Of a stretch of 64,000 bases of DNA, positions 1 to 9,817 are shown in pieces. The notes beneath the pieces were generated by a model. That model had not been told where the DNA came from. It searched no databases and worked only from the letters and a program-made list of their open reading frames with translations. The position numbers were made by a program, and so were the translations under genes. Source of the stretch: Verrucomicrobiota bacterium (GTDB lineage: Bacteria; Verrucomicrobiota; Verrucomicrobiia; Limisphaerales; UBA11358); assembly GCA_028872915.1 (NCBI GenBank), contig JAGWNY010000001.1, forward strand, positions 86,642-150,641, written 5' to 3'. Each line of letters starts with the position of its first letter. Within the stretch, counting starts at the first letter, position 1.

Positions 1-1141
1 CCAGAAAACCGCCCAGCATCGTGATGCCGACCATCAAGGCAATAATCACCACCACCGGATGCATCCCGACCCGATGTCCCATGATGCGCGGCGAGTAAAA
101 AAAGCTTTCGAGCGACTGCACGACGGCAAAAACCACCACCACCAGGAGGGGGTGCAGCCAATCGCCGAATTGCACGGCTGTGAGGATCATCGCGATGATC
201 CCATTTGCAATGGCGCCCACATAAGGAACGATCACCAGGATGAAAGCGGTAAATCCCAGCAGAAACGCGTAATCCAGGCCCATGGCCAGGTAACCGATGG
301 TGTAAAGGGCGCCGCTGATCAGGGCCACCAGCACCTGTCCGCGGAAAAAGGTAATCATGTATTGGTTGATCGCTGAGAGGATGAAGATGATTTCATCCTT
401 CATCCGGGAATCGCGGATGGGCAAGTAATTTGTCCACTGCGTTTTGATCTCCCGTTTTTCGCGCAGGAAATAAAACGTATAGATGGGAATCAAAATGATG
501 GCGATGGCCACATCAACCAATGACGAGGCTTTCGAGAGAAGACCCAAAAGCCATTGGCCAAGCCGCGGCATGGCTTTTCCGAGCCAGCTTTTTGCCGACG
601 AGACCAATTGCTGATGTATCCGCGCATTGCCGACGCCCGATGGCGGAGCATTGGTTGCCAGGGCAGTTTGAGGGGCGGTTTTCGGCGGCGGGGACTTGGG
701 ATTCGACGCCTTCGACGCTTGGTTCGTCGGGGCGCTCACGCCGCCTTCCGGCCCCGTATTGGCCCAATGTTCAAAACGCTGCTGCGCCGTGGCCGTGTAA
801 CGCGGAATCTTTGAAACGAGAGCGTTCGTCTCCTGGACCAGTTGCGGAATGACGCTTGCCAGAATGCCGCCGAAGATCAAAAGGCCCGCCACAAAAACGA
901 TCACGATCCCCCAAGCCCGCGAAACCCGGTGATGCTCCAGCCAGTTGACGGCTGGGTCGAGCAGGTACGAAAGAACCGCCGCTATGGCCAGCGGCCACAA
1001 GACCGGACTCAACAACCCCAGCAGTTCTCCGATTCCCCATACGAAGGCCACGATGACCGCCACCAGGACCGCCAATGCCAGCGCTGTCAGGGCGAACCAG
1101 ATGATTCGTCGTTGGCTCTCGCTCGGCGGCTTTTCGTTCAT
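1..1141 (-). CDS. AI-2E family transporter (partial, runs off left edge)
   Basis: Reverse-strand translation reads MNEKPPSESQRRIIWFALTALALAVLVAVIVAFVWGIGELL...; near the left edge it reads FAVVQSLESFFYSPRIMGHRVGMHPVVVIIALMVGITMLGGFL, typical of the AI-2E transporter/PerM family. Multiple TM segments. Confidence 0.8.
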   Translation of the reverse strand, partial: MNEKPPSESQRRIIWFALTALALAVLVAVIVAFVWGIGELLGLLSPVLWPLAIAAVLSYLLDPAVNWLEHHRVSRAWGIVIVFVAGLLIFGGILASVIPQLVQETNALVSKIPRYTATAQQRFEHWANTGPEGGVSAPTNQASKASNPKSPPPKTAPQTALATNAPPSGVGNARIHQQLVSSAKSWLGKAMPRLGQWLLGLLSKASSLVDVAIAIILIPIYTFYFLREKREIKTQWTNYLPIRDSRMKDEIIFILSAINQYMITFFRGQVLVALISGALYTIGYLAMGLDYAFLLGFTAFILVIVPYVGAIANGIIAMILTAVQFGDWLHPLLVVVVFAVVQSLESFFYSPRIMGHRVGMHPVVVIIALMVGITMLGGFL

Positions 1142-1422
1142 CCCCGTTTGAATGCGCCAAACCTGCCACCGGCAAAACAGCCCGTCAAGCCATGCCAAAT
1201 CGCTCCAATGCCAAAACCTTTCAAAAAATACCGCTTGTCTTCCTCCGATTTTCGCGTATCCTTTCCATTGCCTGGGCGCCACGAGTGCGGCTGCCCATTG
1301 AGGCTGAGAAAAAACAGTCAACCAACAACCTGACCCGCAACCTCCGTTGCCACGGAAGTCCTGGTTTAGGCAATGGAGCCTTCAGTCCGATTCGGACAAA
1401 GTCTCCCGCGGTAAAAATTATT

Positions 1423-3090
1423 ATGCTCACAATGGAAGAAGCCCTCAGGCAAAGCTCGATGCGCTTTGCCGCGGGCGAAATTGTCAAAGGTAAAATTATC
1501 GAAGTTCGCCCCAAGGAAGTGCTCGTGGATATCGGCTACAAAAGCGAGGGCGTCGTGCCCGGAAACGAATTCGAAGACATCAACGCCGTCAAAATTGGCG
1601 ATGAGATTGACGTTCTGATCGAACGCCTCGAAAACAAGGAAGGCACCGTGGTGCTCTCCCACGAAAAGGCTGAATTTAAGAAGAATTGGGACAAAATTTT
1701 GACGATTTGCAATGAAGGCGGCCGTATCAATGGCAAGGTCAAATCCGTTGTCAAAGGCGGGCTGGTGGTCAACGTGGGCGTGGAGGCATTCCTGCCCGCA
1801 TCCCAAATTGACGTGACCACGCCCAAAAACCTCCAGCAGTTTGTCGGCAACACCTACGAATTCAAGGTCGTCAAAATCAACCAGGACCGCCAGAACATCG
1901 TCCTCTCCCGCCGCGAACTCATTGAGGCCGAGCGCAACGAAAAACGCGCCCAATTGCTCTCCGAAATGGTGCCCGGCGACATCCGCAAGGGTACCGTCAA
2001 GAACATCACGGATTTCGGCGCCTTCATTGATTTGAACGGCATAGACGGCCTCCTGCATATCACGGACATGAGTTGGGGCCGCATCGGCCATCCGTCCGAA
2101 ATTTTGAAGGTCGGCCAGGAAATTGACGTCGTCGTTCTCGATATCAACAAGGAAAAGGAACGGGTCAGCCTGGGCCTCAAGCAAAAAATGGCCAACCCCT
2201 GGGACAACATTGAAACCAAGTATCCGGTCAGCGCCCGCGTCAAGGGCAAGGTGGTCAGCCTGGTGCCCTACGGCGCCTTCGTGCAACTGGAGCCGGGCGT
2301 GGAAGGCCTCATCCACGTGACCGAGTTGTCCTGGACCAAGCGCGTTGCCAAACCAAGCGATTTGCTCAAACAAGGCCAGGACGTCGAAGCCGTCGTCCTG
2401 GGCATCAATCGCGAAGAACAAAAGATTTCCCTGGGCGTGCGCCAGCTTGAAAGCAATCCCTGGGATACCGTGGAGACAAAATATGCCGCGGGCGCGCGCG
2501 TCAAGGGCAAGGTGCGCAATCTCACCAGCTACGGCGCCTTCGTGGAGCTTGAAGAGGGCATTGATGGCATGATCCACGTTTCAGACCTCTCGTGGACGCG
2601 CAAGATCAATCACCCCAGCGAAATGCTCAAGAAAGGCGATGACCTCGAAGCCGTTGTCCTGGAAGTGGACCGTCCCAACCAGCGCATCGCGCTGGGCATC
2701 AAACAATTGGGCACGGACCCGTGGGAAACCATCGAGACCCTTTACAAGGTCGGCGATTTGGTGCAGGGCAAGGTGACGAAACTGGCCAGCTTCGGCGCGT
2801 TCATTGGGTTGCAGCACGATATTGACGGCCTGGTTCATATTTCGCAAATCAGCGAGGAACGGGTCGAGAAAATCAAAAACGTGCTCAAGGTCGGGCAGGA
2901 CGTTTCGGCCAGGGTCATTAAAATTGACAAGGGAGAGCGGCGCATCGGCTTGTCCATCAAGGCGGCCAATTACAGCGAGGAACAGTTAAAGGAAGAACAG
3001 AAAATCCTCGATGCTCTCAAGCCCGGTGAAGACCTCGTCGCCCTCCAACACGCCTTTGACGCCGCCGACGAAGCCCAAAAATCCGAATAA
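1423..3090 (+). CDS. rpsA: 30S ribosomal protein S1
   Basis: Six S1 repeats (e.g. GDIRKGTVKNITDFGAFIDLNGIDGLLHITDMSW). Start chosen at MLTMEEAL inside the longer ORF 1192..3090. Confidence 0.95.
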   Translation: MLTMEEALRQSSMRFAAGEIVKGKIIEVRPKEVLVDIGYKSEGVVPGNEFEDINAVKIGDEIDVLIERLENKEGTVVLSHEKAEFKKNWDKILTICNEGGRINGKVKSVVKGGLVVNVGVEAFLPASQIDVTTPKNLQQFVGNTYEFKVVKINQDRQNIVLSRRELIEAERNEKRAQLLSEMVPGDIRKGTVKNITDFGAFIDLNGIDGLLHITDMSWGRIGHPSEILKVGQEIDVVVLDINKEKERVSLGLKQKMANPWDNIETKYPVSARVKGKVVSLVPYGAFVQLEPGVEGLIHVTELSWTKRVAKPSDLLKQGQDVEAVVLGINREEQKISLGVRQLESNPWDTVETKYAAGARVKGKVRNLTSYGAFVELEEGIDGMIHVSDLSWTRKINHPSEMLKKGDDLEAVVLEVDRPNQRIALGIKQLGTDPWETIETLYKVGDLVQGKVTKLASFGAFIGLQHDIDGLVHISQISEERVEKIKNVLKVGQDVSARVIKIDKGERRIGLSIKAANYSEEQLKEEQKILDALKPGEDLVALQHAFDAADEAQKSE

Positions 3091-3110
3091 TTGCCGCCCC
3101 GCTTCAAACA

Positions 3111-3142
3111 AAAGGCGGACCACACCCGGTCCGCCTTTTTTT
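3111..3142 (+). terminator. Rho-independent terminator downstream of rpsA
   Basis: GGCGGACC-acaccc-GGTCCGCC hairpin followed by a T7 run, 20 nt after the rpsA stop. Confidence 0.8.
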
Positions 3143-3744
3143 CATCCAGCCAGCGATTTATGGCGGTAATGGACGATCTCGAATTCCGGCTCGTCCTTGA
3201 TCTGCCCGATCATCTCAAACTTTTTCTCGAATGGCGGAAAAAAGGCGTCGCCCGCCACCTCCCGCTTGACGATGGTCAGATACAGGTCCGAACAATACGG
3301 AAGCATCTGCCCGTAAATGTCCGCGCCGCCGCAGATAAATACATCGGTCGGGAAACTTTCCGGGTCGAATTTTCCCGGAGAATAGCGCGCCAGCAAAATG
3401 TCGGTCTGCCCTCCCCGTTCCGACCTCGTGAAATAAAACTCAAATTGATGGGGTCGTTTCAATTTTTCCTCCACGCGCCGTCCGCCGCGCCATTCATGAT
3501 ACTGCCCGAAAATTTCCGGATGCGTCCGGATGAGCCGTTGCGGATGGCGCGTCAACACCACGTTTTTGCGATTGGGCAGCGGATGGCGCAGGCTCTCAAA
3601 CGTCCTGCGACCCATGACCACGACGTTGCCCAGCGTCATTTTTTTGAACCATTTGAAATCCTCCGGCAAATGCCACGGAATCCCCCCCTCCGCGCCAATC
3701 ACGCGGTTGAGCGACATGGCGGCAATGGCCTTGAAATACTTCAT
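3142..3744 (-). CDS. folA: dihydrofolate reductase
   Basis: [52 protein letters not shown] is the DHFR N-terminal signature. Confidence 0.92.
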   Translation of the reverse strand: MKYFKAIAAMSLNRVIGAEGGIPWHLPEDFKWFKKMTLGNVVVMGRRTFESLRHPLPNRKNVVLTRHPQRLIRTHPEIFGQYHEWRGGRRVEEKLKRPHQFEFYFTRSERGGQTDILLARYSPGKFDPESFPTDVFICGGADIYGQMLPYCSDLYLTIVKREVAGDAFFPPFEKKFEMIGQIKDEPEFEIVHYRHKSLAG

Positions 3745-3755
3745 TCAGGCCTTTG

Positions 3756-5132
3756 TCAGATGGTCTTGGAATGCTTCCGTTCCCCGCCCGGCGCCAGCGT
3801 GCCGTCAAAGCACATTGCGATATTCCGGATGAACAGCCGCCCGCCAGCCGTCACTTCCAATCCTGTTGGATTGCGGCGCACCAGGCCATCCCCCTCAAAC
3901 GGCTCCAGCGCAGCCAGCTCACCCTCGAAGTGCCGCGCAAAGTCCACGCCGAGCCTCGCGGACATCGCCCGATAATCCAGCGAAAGGTCGCACATCACCC
4001 GCATGATGGTTTCCCGCCGGATTTTGTCCTCGTCCGTGACGAAATAGCCGCGTGCCAGCGGCATTTTATTGTTGTTCAGGGCGCCATAGTAGTCCGCCAA
4101 CTCCTTTTCGTTCTGCCAATACGCGTCTGGAATCTGGGAAATGGCCGACATGCCAAAGGCGTAGATATCCGCGTTGCCGCGCGTGCTGTAGCCTTGAAAA
4201 TTTCGCTGCAACGTTTTGTTCCGCTGCGCGGCGACCAGTTCGTCCGACGGACGGGCAAAATGGTCCATGCCGATATAAACGTAACGGTCGTCCTCCGTGA
4301 GCCGTTCGATCACGTTCTTCAGCAACCGCAACTTCGTTTCCGGCGGAGGCAGGACTTTTTGTTCCAGAATTTTTTGCGCCGGCTTGACCCACGGCACATG
4401 CGCATAACTGAAAACCGCCAGACGGTCCGGTTGCATCTCCAGCACCGCGTCCAGCGTGCGGTTGAACGATTCCACCGTCTGGTGCGGCAGGCCGTAAATC
4501 AAGTCAAAGTTTACCGAGCCGAATCCCAGTTCGCGCGCCCAGTCCAGCGCCTGCTGCGTCATGTCCCGCGGCTGAATGCGATGTATGGCCTGCTGCACCG
4601 CCGGCTCGAAGTCCTGCACGCCCAGCGACGCGCGATTGAAGCCGATTTCCCGCAATGCCTCAATGTGCCCGCGCGACAGCCGCCGCGGATCAATTTCCAC
4701 CCCCGCCTCCGCGTCATCGGCAAACGTAAAATGCCGCCGGATGATCCCGCCCAGCCGGCGGATTTCCTCCGGTCTCAGAAACGTGGGCGAACCGCCTCCC
4801 CAATGCAATTGCACTACCTTGCGCCGGCCGCTGATGCGCGCCGCCATCTCCGCCACCTCCCGTTCCAGGTAATCCAGATACGTTGTGCCCTGTCCATGGT
4901 TCAACGTGATGACCGTGGTGCATCCGCAAAACCAGCAGAGTGTCTCGCAAAATGGAATGTGAAAGTAAAGCGACAGATCCCGGTCCGTCTGGTTGTTCTC
5001 CGCAATTTTCCCCGCGAGCCGCTTCTCTTCCATCGCCTCGGTGAACTTCGTCGCCGGCGGATAACTCGTGTAACGCGGCCCGGCCACGTTGTATTTCTTT
5101 ACCAGGTCCAGATTGACGTTCAGCGCGCTCAT
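3756..5132 (-). CDS. hemN: oxygen-independent coproporphyrinogen III oxidase (radical SAM)
   Basis: YHIPFCETLCWFCGCTT (CxxxCxxC type) and GGGSPTFL motifs; 458 aa. Confidence 0.93.
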   Translation of the reverse strand: MSALNVNLDLVKKYNVAGPRYTSYPPATKFTEAMEEKRLAGKIAENNQTDRDLSLYFHIPFCETLCWFCGCTTVITLNHGQGTTYLDYLEREVAEMAARISGRRKVVQLHWGGGSPTFLRPEEIRRLGGIIRRHFTFADDAEAGVEIDPRRLSRGHIEALREIGFNRASLGVQDFEPAVQQAIHRIQPRDMTQQALDWARELGFGSVNFDLIYGLPHQTVESFNRTLDAVLEMQPDRLAVFSYAHVPWVKPAQKILEQKVLPPPETKLRLLKNVIERLTEDDRYVYIGMDHFARPSDELVAAQRNKTLQRNFQGYSTRGNADIYAFGMSAISQIPDAYWQNEKELADYYGALNNNKMPLARGYFVTDEDKIRRETIMRVMCDLSLDYRAMSARLGVDFARHFEGELAALEPFEGDGLVRRNPTGLEVTAGGRLFIRNIAMCFDGTLAPGGERKHSKTI

Positions 5133-5150
5133 GCCGTTCCGCAGCCGGTT

Positions 5151-6287
5151 TTATTTGAAATTTACCACGGTTCCCACCAGGGCGGCGATGTTTTCCAGTC
5201 TGGCGCCAGGGGGCACGCCGTGCCCCAGATTAAAAATATAGCCGCAAAATGGCCGCATCTCGTTCAAAATGGCCAAAGTATGCGCCGCAACCCGTTGGGG
5301 CGTAGTCATTAACAACGAAGGGTCCAGGTTGCCCTGAATGCCAACGGTTCCAGGCAATTTTTTTCGCACATCCGCCAACCGCATTCCGTGGCTGATTCCC
5401 AAAACATCCGCGCGGATTCCCGCCAAGTCATCCCAGGCGCCGACGTCCTTGGAAAATACGATCACCGGCGTTTTTGCGTTTTCCCGGGTTTCTTCCGCCT
5501 TCAGCGCCGTCACGATGTCGCGCATCCACCGCCCGCTGGCCGCGAAAAAATCCGCCGCCGGCAGCAGGCCGCCCAGGCTGTCAAAAATCTGCACGGCGTC
5601 CGCGCCGGCGGCAATCTGCATCCGCAGCAGCGTCGTCACTGCGGCCGTCAATTTCTCCATCAACCGCGCGAATGCCTCCGGCTCCTTCTCAAAGAGGTTT
5701 TTGGCGCGTGTAAACTGCTTCACACTGCCGCCTTCCAGCATGAAATTGGCGAGCGTCCAGGGTGAACCGGCAAACCCGATCAGGGCAATCCGCCCGGCCA
5801 ACTCCTTCCTGGCCAGTTCCAGGGCGCGGGAGATGTAATCGAGCCGGTCCGGCAACCCGTCGGTTTCAAGCCGCGCTATGTCGGCGGGCGTTTGCAGCAC
5901 ATAATCCATCTGGATGCCCCCGCGCTCGCGAAACGTGTAGCCTTGTCCAAGTCCCTCCGCGGCGACGAGGATGTCGCTGAACAAAATCGCGGCGTCAAAA
6001 TCGAACCGCCGCACCGGTTGCAGCGTCACTTCGCACGACAGTTCAGGCGTCCGCACCAGTTGAAGAAAATCGTGCCTCGCTTTGAGCCGGCGATATTCCG
6101 GCAGCGCGCGCCCGGCCTGCCGCATCAGCCATACGGGCGGCCGGTCAACCGGTTGGCACCGGCAGGCGCTCAGAAAACGGCTGCGCGCCGCCCGGCGGCC
6201 CGGCCCGCTTCGAGCCGCCGGGGAGTCGTCGGCCGCCGCGGCGCTTTTGTCCACAAATTGGGGAGCAGTTCCGCTCATCGAGTCCAT
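5151..6287 (-). CDS. hemE: uroporphyrinogen decarboxylase
   Basis: RPPVWLMRQAGRALPEYRRLK and GFAGSPWTLANFMLEG motifs; start chosen at MDSMSG. Confidence 0.92.
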   Translation of the reverse strand: MDSMSGTAPQFVDKSAAAADDSPAARSGPGRRAARSRFLSACRCQPVDRPPVWLMRQAGRALPEYRRLKARHDFLQLVRTPELSCEVTLQPVRRFDFDAAILFSDILVAAEGLGQGYTFRERGGIQMDYVLQTPADIARLETDGLPDRLDYISRALELARKELAGRIALIGFAGSPWTLANFMLEGGSVKQFTRAKNLFEKEPEAFARLMEKLTAAVTTLLRMQIAAGADAVQIFDSLGGLLPAADFFAASGRWMRDIVTALKAEETRENAKTPVIVFSKDVGAWDDLAGIRADVLGISHGMRLADVRKKLPGTVGIQGNLDPSLLMTTPQRVAAHTLAILNEMRPFCGYIFNLGHGVPPGARLENIAALVGTVVNFK

Positions 6288-6417
6288 AGTCCTAGCATAC
6301 GATTGGGTGATTGGACAGCCTTTACCAACTTTGGCATTCGTTGGGCATTTTTTGCCTGGTTTGGATAAAGGCTTGCCCGGCGCAACTTTCCCCCCGCCGC
6401 GGTTTTTAACGTTCGCG

Positions 6418-6816
6418 ATGAAAAATGAGTCGGACACCCAACTGGATGCGCGGCTGGACCAGGCATTGAAAGGCCTTCGAGACCCGGCGGTGGCTTCCAA
6501 TTTTACCGCCCGTGTCATGCGGGAGATTGACACCTGGGAAGCCCGGCGCGGCCCCACCATGCGGTTTCATCGGTGGTCCTGGCGTTTTTTGTTGCCCCGG
6601 GCGGTTGTGGCCGCCGTCCTGGTGTTTGCCGGCATTGCCGCGCATCGCCACGAAGTCAACGTCCGGCGCGCCGTTCTGGCCGACAGCGTGGCGGTCGTGG
6701 CCATGCAGCCCATGCCCAGTGTGGATGCGTTGAAAAATTTTGATGCCATCCGCCGCATGAGCCAGCCGGCCGCGGCCGATGATGAATTGCTGGCGCTGGC
6801 GCCCGACCTGAAATGA
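6418..6816 (+). CDS. hypothetical protein with one central TM segment (anti-sigma-like topology)
   Basis: ATG at 6418; soluble N-terminus, single hydrophobic segment FLLPRAVVAAVLVFAGIA; overlaps the next ORF by ATGA. Confidence 0.6.
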   Translation: MKNESDTQLDARLDQALKGLRDPAVASNFTARVMREIDTWEARRGPTMRFHRWSWRFLLPRAVVAAVLVFAGIAAHRHEVNVRRAVLADSVAVVAMQPMPSVDALKNFDAIRRMSQPAAADDELLALAPDLK

Positions 6817-7793
6817 ATTTCCGGCGCCAGCGGCATCGGCAAACCGCCGCCATCGTTACCGCCCTCGCTTTAACCGTTCTTTCAGGGCAGGCCCAGGTTG
6901 CGACGAACTCTCTTCGCAGCCGTTCCGCGCCCGTCGCCATCATGCCTCCTCCCGCCGCCGTCCGCTCGCCTGTGGACTTTTTCCGCAACCTGTTGGAAAT
7001 GCCGCCCCTTCAATTGCACGAGTTCCTGGCCGCCAAACCGCCTGGAATCCGCGTCCGTATTGTTGCCAAAATCCGCGAATACATGGCCCTGGACCCAAAC
7101 CAGCGCGAGCTGAAATTGCGCGCCACGGAATTGCGCTGGTATCTGCTGCCGCTGTTACACGAACCCACCGCCAGTCAGACCAACCAGATCGCCCGAATTC
7201 CCGCAGATTTGCTGCCGCTGGTGCGGGCGCGCCTCGAACAATGGGATGCTTTGCCCTCGCAACTGCGCGGCGAGTTTTTGGATAATGAGCGGACACTCCT
7301 TTATTTCACCGATGTCCAGGGATCAAAATCGAACGTGGCGTCCGTGCCGGCCCGCCCGGCGCCCGCTCCTGGCGACCAGGCCCGTTGGAACGCCCTTTCC
7401 CAAGGCGCCCGCGCCAAAATCACGCGGCAATTCAATGAATTTTTTCAACTGACGCCGGATGAAGCCCGACAGACCCTCCAAACCCTGTCCGCGCCGGAGC
7501 GGGCGCAGATGGAAAGGACGTTGAAGACATTCAACTCCCTTCCGCCCGCGCAACGGCTCCGATGCATTCGTGCGTTTACCGACTTTGCCGGAATGTCGCC
7601 GCGCGACCGGGCTGAATTTCTGAAAAACGCGGCCAAGTGGGCGCAAATGTCTCCCTCCCAACGGCAGGCATGGCGTGACCTTGTGGCGAGTGTGCCGCTC
7701 TGGCCGCCCATGCCGCCCTCGCTCATCATGCCGCCCATGCCGCCCAAACTTCATCCCATGGCCCGCGTCACCGTGGCCACCAATTTGAATTAG
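6813..7793 (+). CDS. DUF3106-like protein
   Basis: Repeated W..L....R..I...F..F..L.P..R pattern (DQARWNALSQGARAKITRQFNEFFQLTPDEA..., MSPSQRQAWRDLV), signal-like N-terminus. Confidence 0.6.
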   Translation: MNFRRQRHRQTAAIVTALALTVLSGQAQVATNSLRSRSAPVAIMPPPAAVRSPVDFFRNLLEMPPLQLHEFLAAKPPGIRVRIVAKIREYMALDPNQRELKLRATELRWYLLPLLHEPTASQTNQIARIPADLLPLVRARLEQWDALPSQLRGEFLDNERTLLYFTDVQGSKSNVASVPARPAPAPGDQARWNALSQGARAKITRQFNEFFQLTPDEARQTLQTLSAPERAQMERTLKTFNSLPPAQRLRCIRAFTDFAGMSPRDRAEFLKNAAKWAQMSPSQRQAWRDLVASVPLWPPMPPSLIMPPMPPKLHPMARVTVATNLN

Positions 7794-7835
7794 CCGGCGA
7801 AACCCTCTTTCATTTCCGCGCGCGCCGGTTAAGTT

Positions 7836-8681
7836 TTGATCGTGCATCCGATTGCTTTTCACCTGGGACCGCTGACGATTCGATGGTATGGCGTCATGAT
7901 CGCCCTCGCCTTCCTCTTCGGCTTGTGGACGGCCATGCTGCGCGCGCGGCGCGAGGGAATTCCGGCTGAAAAAATTGGCGACGTGGTCCTTTGGATCATG
8001 GCCGGGGCGATTCTTGGAGCGCGCATCGTCTATGTGACCACATATTGGCGGGAGGAATTTGCCGGCCAACCCTTCATCGAAATTTTCATGATTCAGCGGG
8101 GTGGCCTCGTTTATTACGGGGGGTTCATTGGCGCCATCGTCGCCGGCTTTCTTTATCTGCGCTGGAAACGGCTCCCTTTATGGCGGACAGCCGACGTGCT
8201 CGCGCCCAGCATCACCCTCGGCAATGTGTTTGGCCGCGCCGGTTGCCTGCTCAACGGCTGCTGCTATGGACGGCCGACGAACGCACCCTGGGCAATCCAA
8301 TTCCCCAACGGTTCCTATGCCTGGTATCATCAGTTCTACGATCAACACCTGTCCGGCGTCACAGCCAACGGGCCGGCGCTGCCCGTTCATCCCACCGAAA
8401 TCTACGATGGCCTGCTCAACCTCCTCGTTTATTTCTTCCTGGCGTGGCTCTTCCGCCGGAAAAAGTTCGATGGCCAGGTCTTTGCAACCTGTCTCCTTTG
8501 TTATGGCGTCACGCGCTCCATCAGCGAAGCCTTCCGCGGCGACTATTCATCATTGCACTATCACCTGGGCCTTTCCCCGGGACAATGGCTCAGCATCCCC
8601 ACCTTCATCGCCGGCCTGTTCCTCGCCGCCATTTTGTCCCGCCGCGGCCCGATGCGCCGCGGATTCCAACCGGAGGGTTGA
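7836..8681 (+). CDS. lgt: prolipoprotein diacylglyceryl transferase
   Basis: GGLVYYGGFIGAIVAGFLYLRW...GRAGCLLNGCCYGRPT and HPTEIYDGL, hallmark Lgt motifs. Start is TTG/GTG. Confidence 0.95.
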   Translation: MIVHPIAFHLGPLTIRWYGVMIALAFLFGLWTAMLRARREGIPAEKIGDVVLWIMAGAILGARIVYVTTYWREEFAGQPFIEIFMIQRGGLVYYGGFIGAIVAGFLYLRWKRLPLWRTADVLAPSITLGNVFGRAGCLLNGCCYGRPTNAPWAIQFPNGSYAWYHQFYDQHLSGVTANGPALPVHPTEIYDGLLNLLVYFFLAWLFRRKKFDGQVFATCLLCYGVTRSISEAFRGDYSSLHYHLGLSPGQWLSIPTFIAGLFLAAILSRRGPMRRGFQPEG

Positions 8682-9668
8682 ATGCGCGGTTCCGCTGCGC
8701 CAATCGAACCTCCCTTTGCGCCGGTCTTTATCGCCGGTCCCACCGCCGTGGGAAAATCCAGCATTGCCCTCGTCCTCGCCGAACTCCTGGGCGGCGAAAT
8801 CATTTCCGCCGATTCCATGCAAGTCTATCGCGGACTGGACATCGGAACCGCCAAACCCCCGGCCGCCGAACGGCGCCGCGTTCCCCACCACCTCATTGAC
8901 GTCTGCGAGTTGCGCGAATCCTTTGATGCCGCCCGATTTGTGTCCCTCGCCCGCGCCGCCGTCGCCGAAATCCAGGCCCGAAAAAAATTCCCCATCTTCT
9001 GCGGCGGCACCGGCCTCTATTTCCAGGCTTTCCTCGGCGGCCTCGGCCATGCGCCCTCGCCGGATGAATCCCTGCGCGCCAGCCTGGAAAAAACGCCGCT
9101 CCCGGAATTGCTGGCCGAACTGCGCGAACGCGACCCATCCACTTATGAACGAATTGACCGCCAAAATCCACGCCGCGTCATTCGCGCCATCGAGGTGCTT
9201 CGCCTGACTGGAAAACCATTTTCCGCCCAGCGCGCCGACTGGAAAACCGGGAACGTCTCAACCCCGATTTATTGTCTCACCCGCCCCGCCCCCGCGCTGC
9301 GCGCGCGAATTGCCGCGCGCGTGGATGAAATGTTCCGGCGCGGGCTGGTTGAAGAAACCCGGCGCCTGCTCGAACGCGGCTTGGAAGGGAATCAAACCGC
9401 CATGCAAGCCATTGGCTATCGCCAGGTGGTCAGCCATTTACGCGGCGGGCGCAACCTGGACGAGACCATTGAACTGGTCAAAGTCCGCACCCGGCAGTTC
9501 GCCCGCCGGCAAATGACCTGGTTTCGACGCGTCGGAAATTGCCGATGGATCGAATTGGAAGATTCGCAGTCCCCTCAATCCGCCGCCCTGCAATTGAAAG
9601 GGCACATCGAAGCGGGGAAACGGGGCGCGGCTGGCGGGGAGCGCATCAGTTTGAAATCTTCAGTTTAA
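8682..9668 (+). CDS. miaA: tRNA dimethylallyltransferase
   Basis: FIAGPTAVGKSSIALVLAELLGGEIISADSMQVYRGLDIGTAKP. Confidence 0.95.
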   Translation: MRGSAAPIEPPFAPVFIAGPTAVGKSSIALVLAELLGGEIISADSMQVYRGLDIGTAKPPAAERRRVPHHLIDVCELRESFDAARFVSLARAAVAEIQARKKFPIFCGGTGLYFQAFLGGLGHAPSPDESLRASLEKTPLPELLAELRERDPSTYERIDRQNPRRVIRAIEVLRLTGKPFSAQRADWKTGNVSTPIYCLTRPAPALRARIAARVDEMFRRGLVEETRRLLERGLEGNQTAMQAIGYRQVVSHLRGGRNLDETIELVKVRTRQFARRQMTWFRRVGNCRWIELEDSQSPQSAALQLKGHIEAGKRGAAGGERISLKSSV

Positions 9669-9817
9669 ATTTCCCGGCCAGCCATTCCAGCGGAACTTTC
9701 TCAAGCAGCGGGGAATCGCCGCCGGGGCGCATCGCCCCCCTTGCATCCTTTAACCAGGCATTTAACCAAGCATTCTTGCGCTCGCGGCCTTTTCGGCTAT
9801 GATGTTGAACTCGATTT

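Noticed and set aside
1142-1422. Possible structured rpsA leader
   Set aside because: Only short self-complementary stretches (ccgattcgg) seen; no recognisable autoregulatory motif.
1366-2577. 403-aa minus-strand ORF antisense to rpsA
   Set aside because: Mirror frame of the strongly conserved S1 repeats; low-complexity FDDLEFVG-type translation without a plausible domain.
3753-5312. 519-aa plus-strand ORF opposite hemN
   Set aside because: Arg/His/Gln-rich antisense shadow of hemN; no family resemblance.
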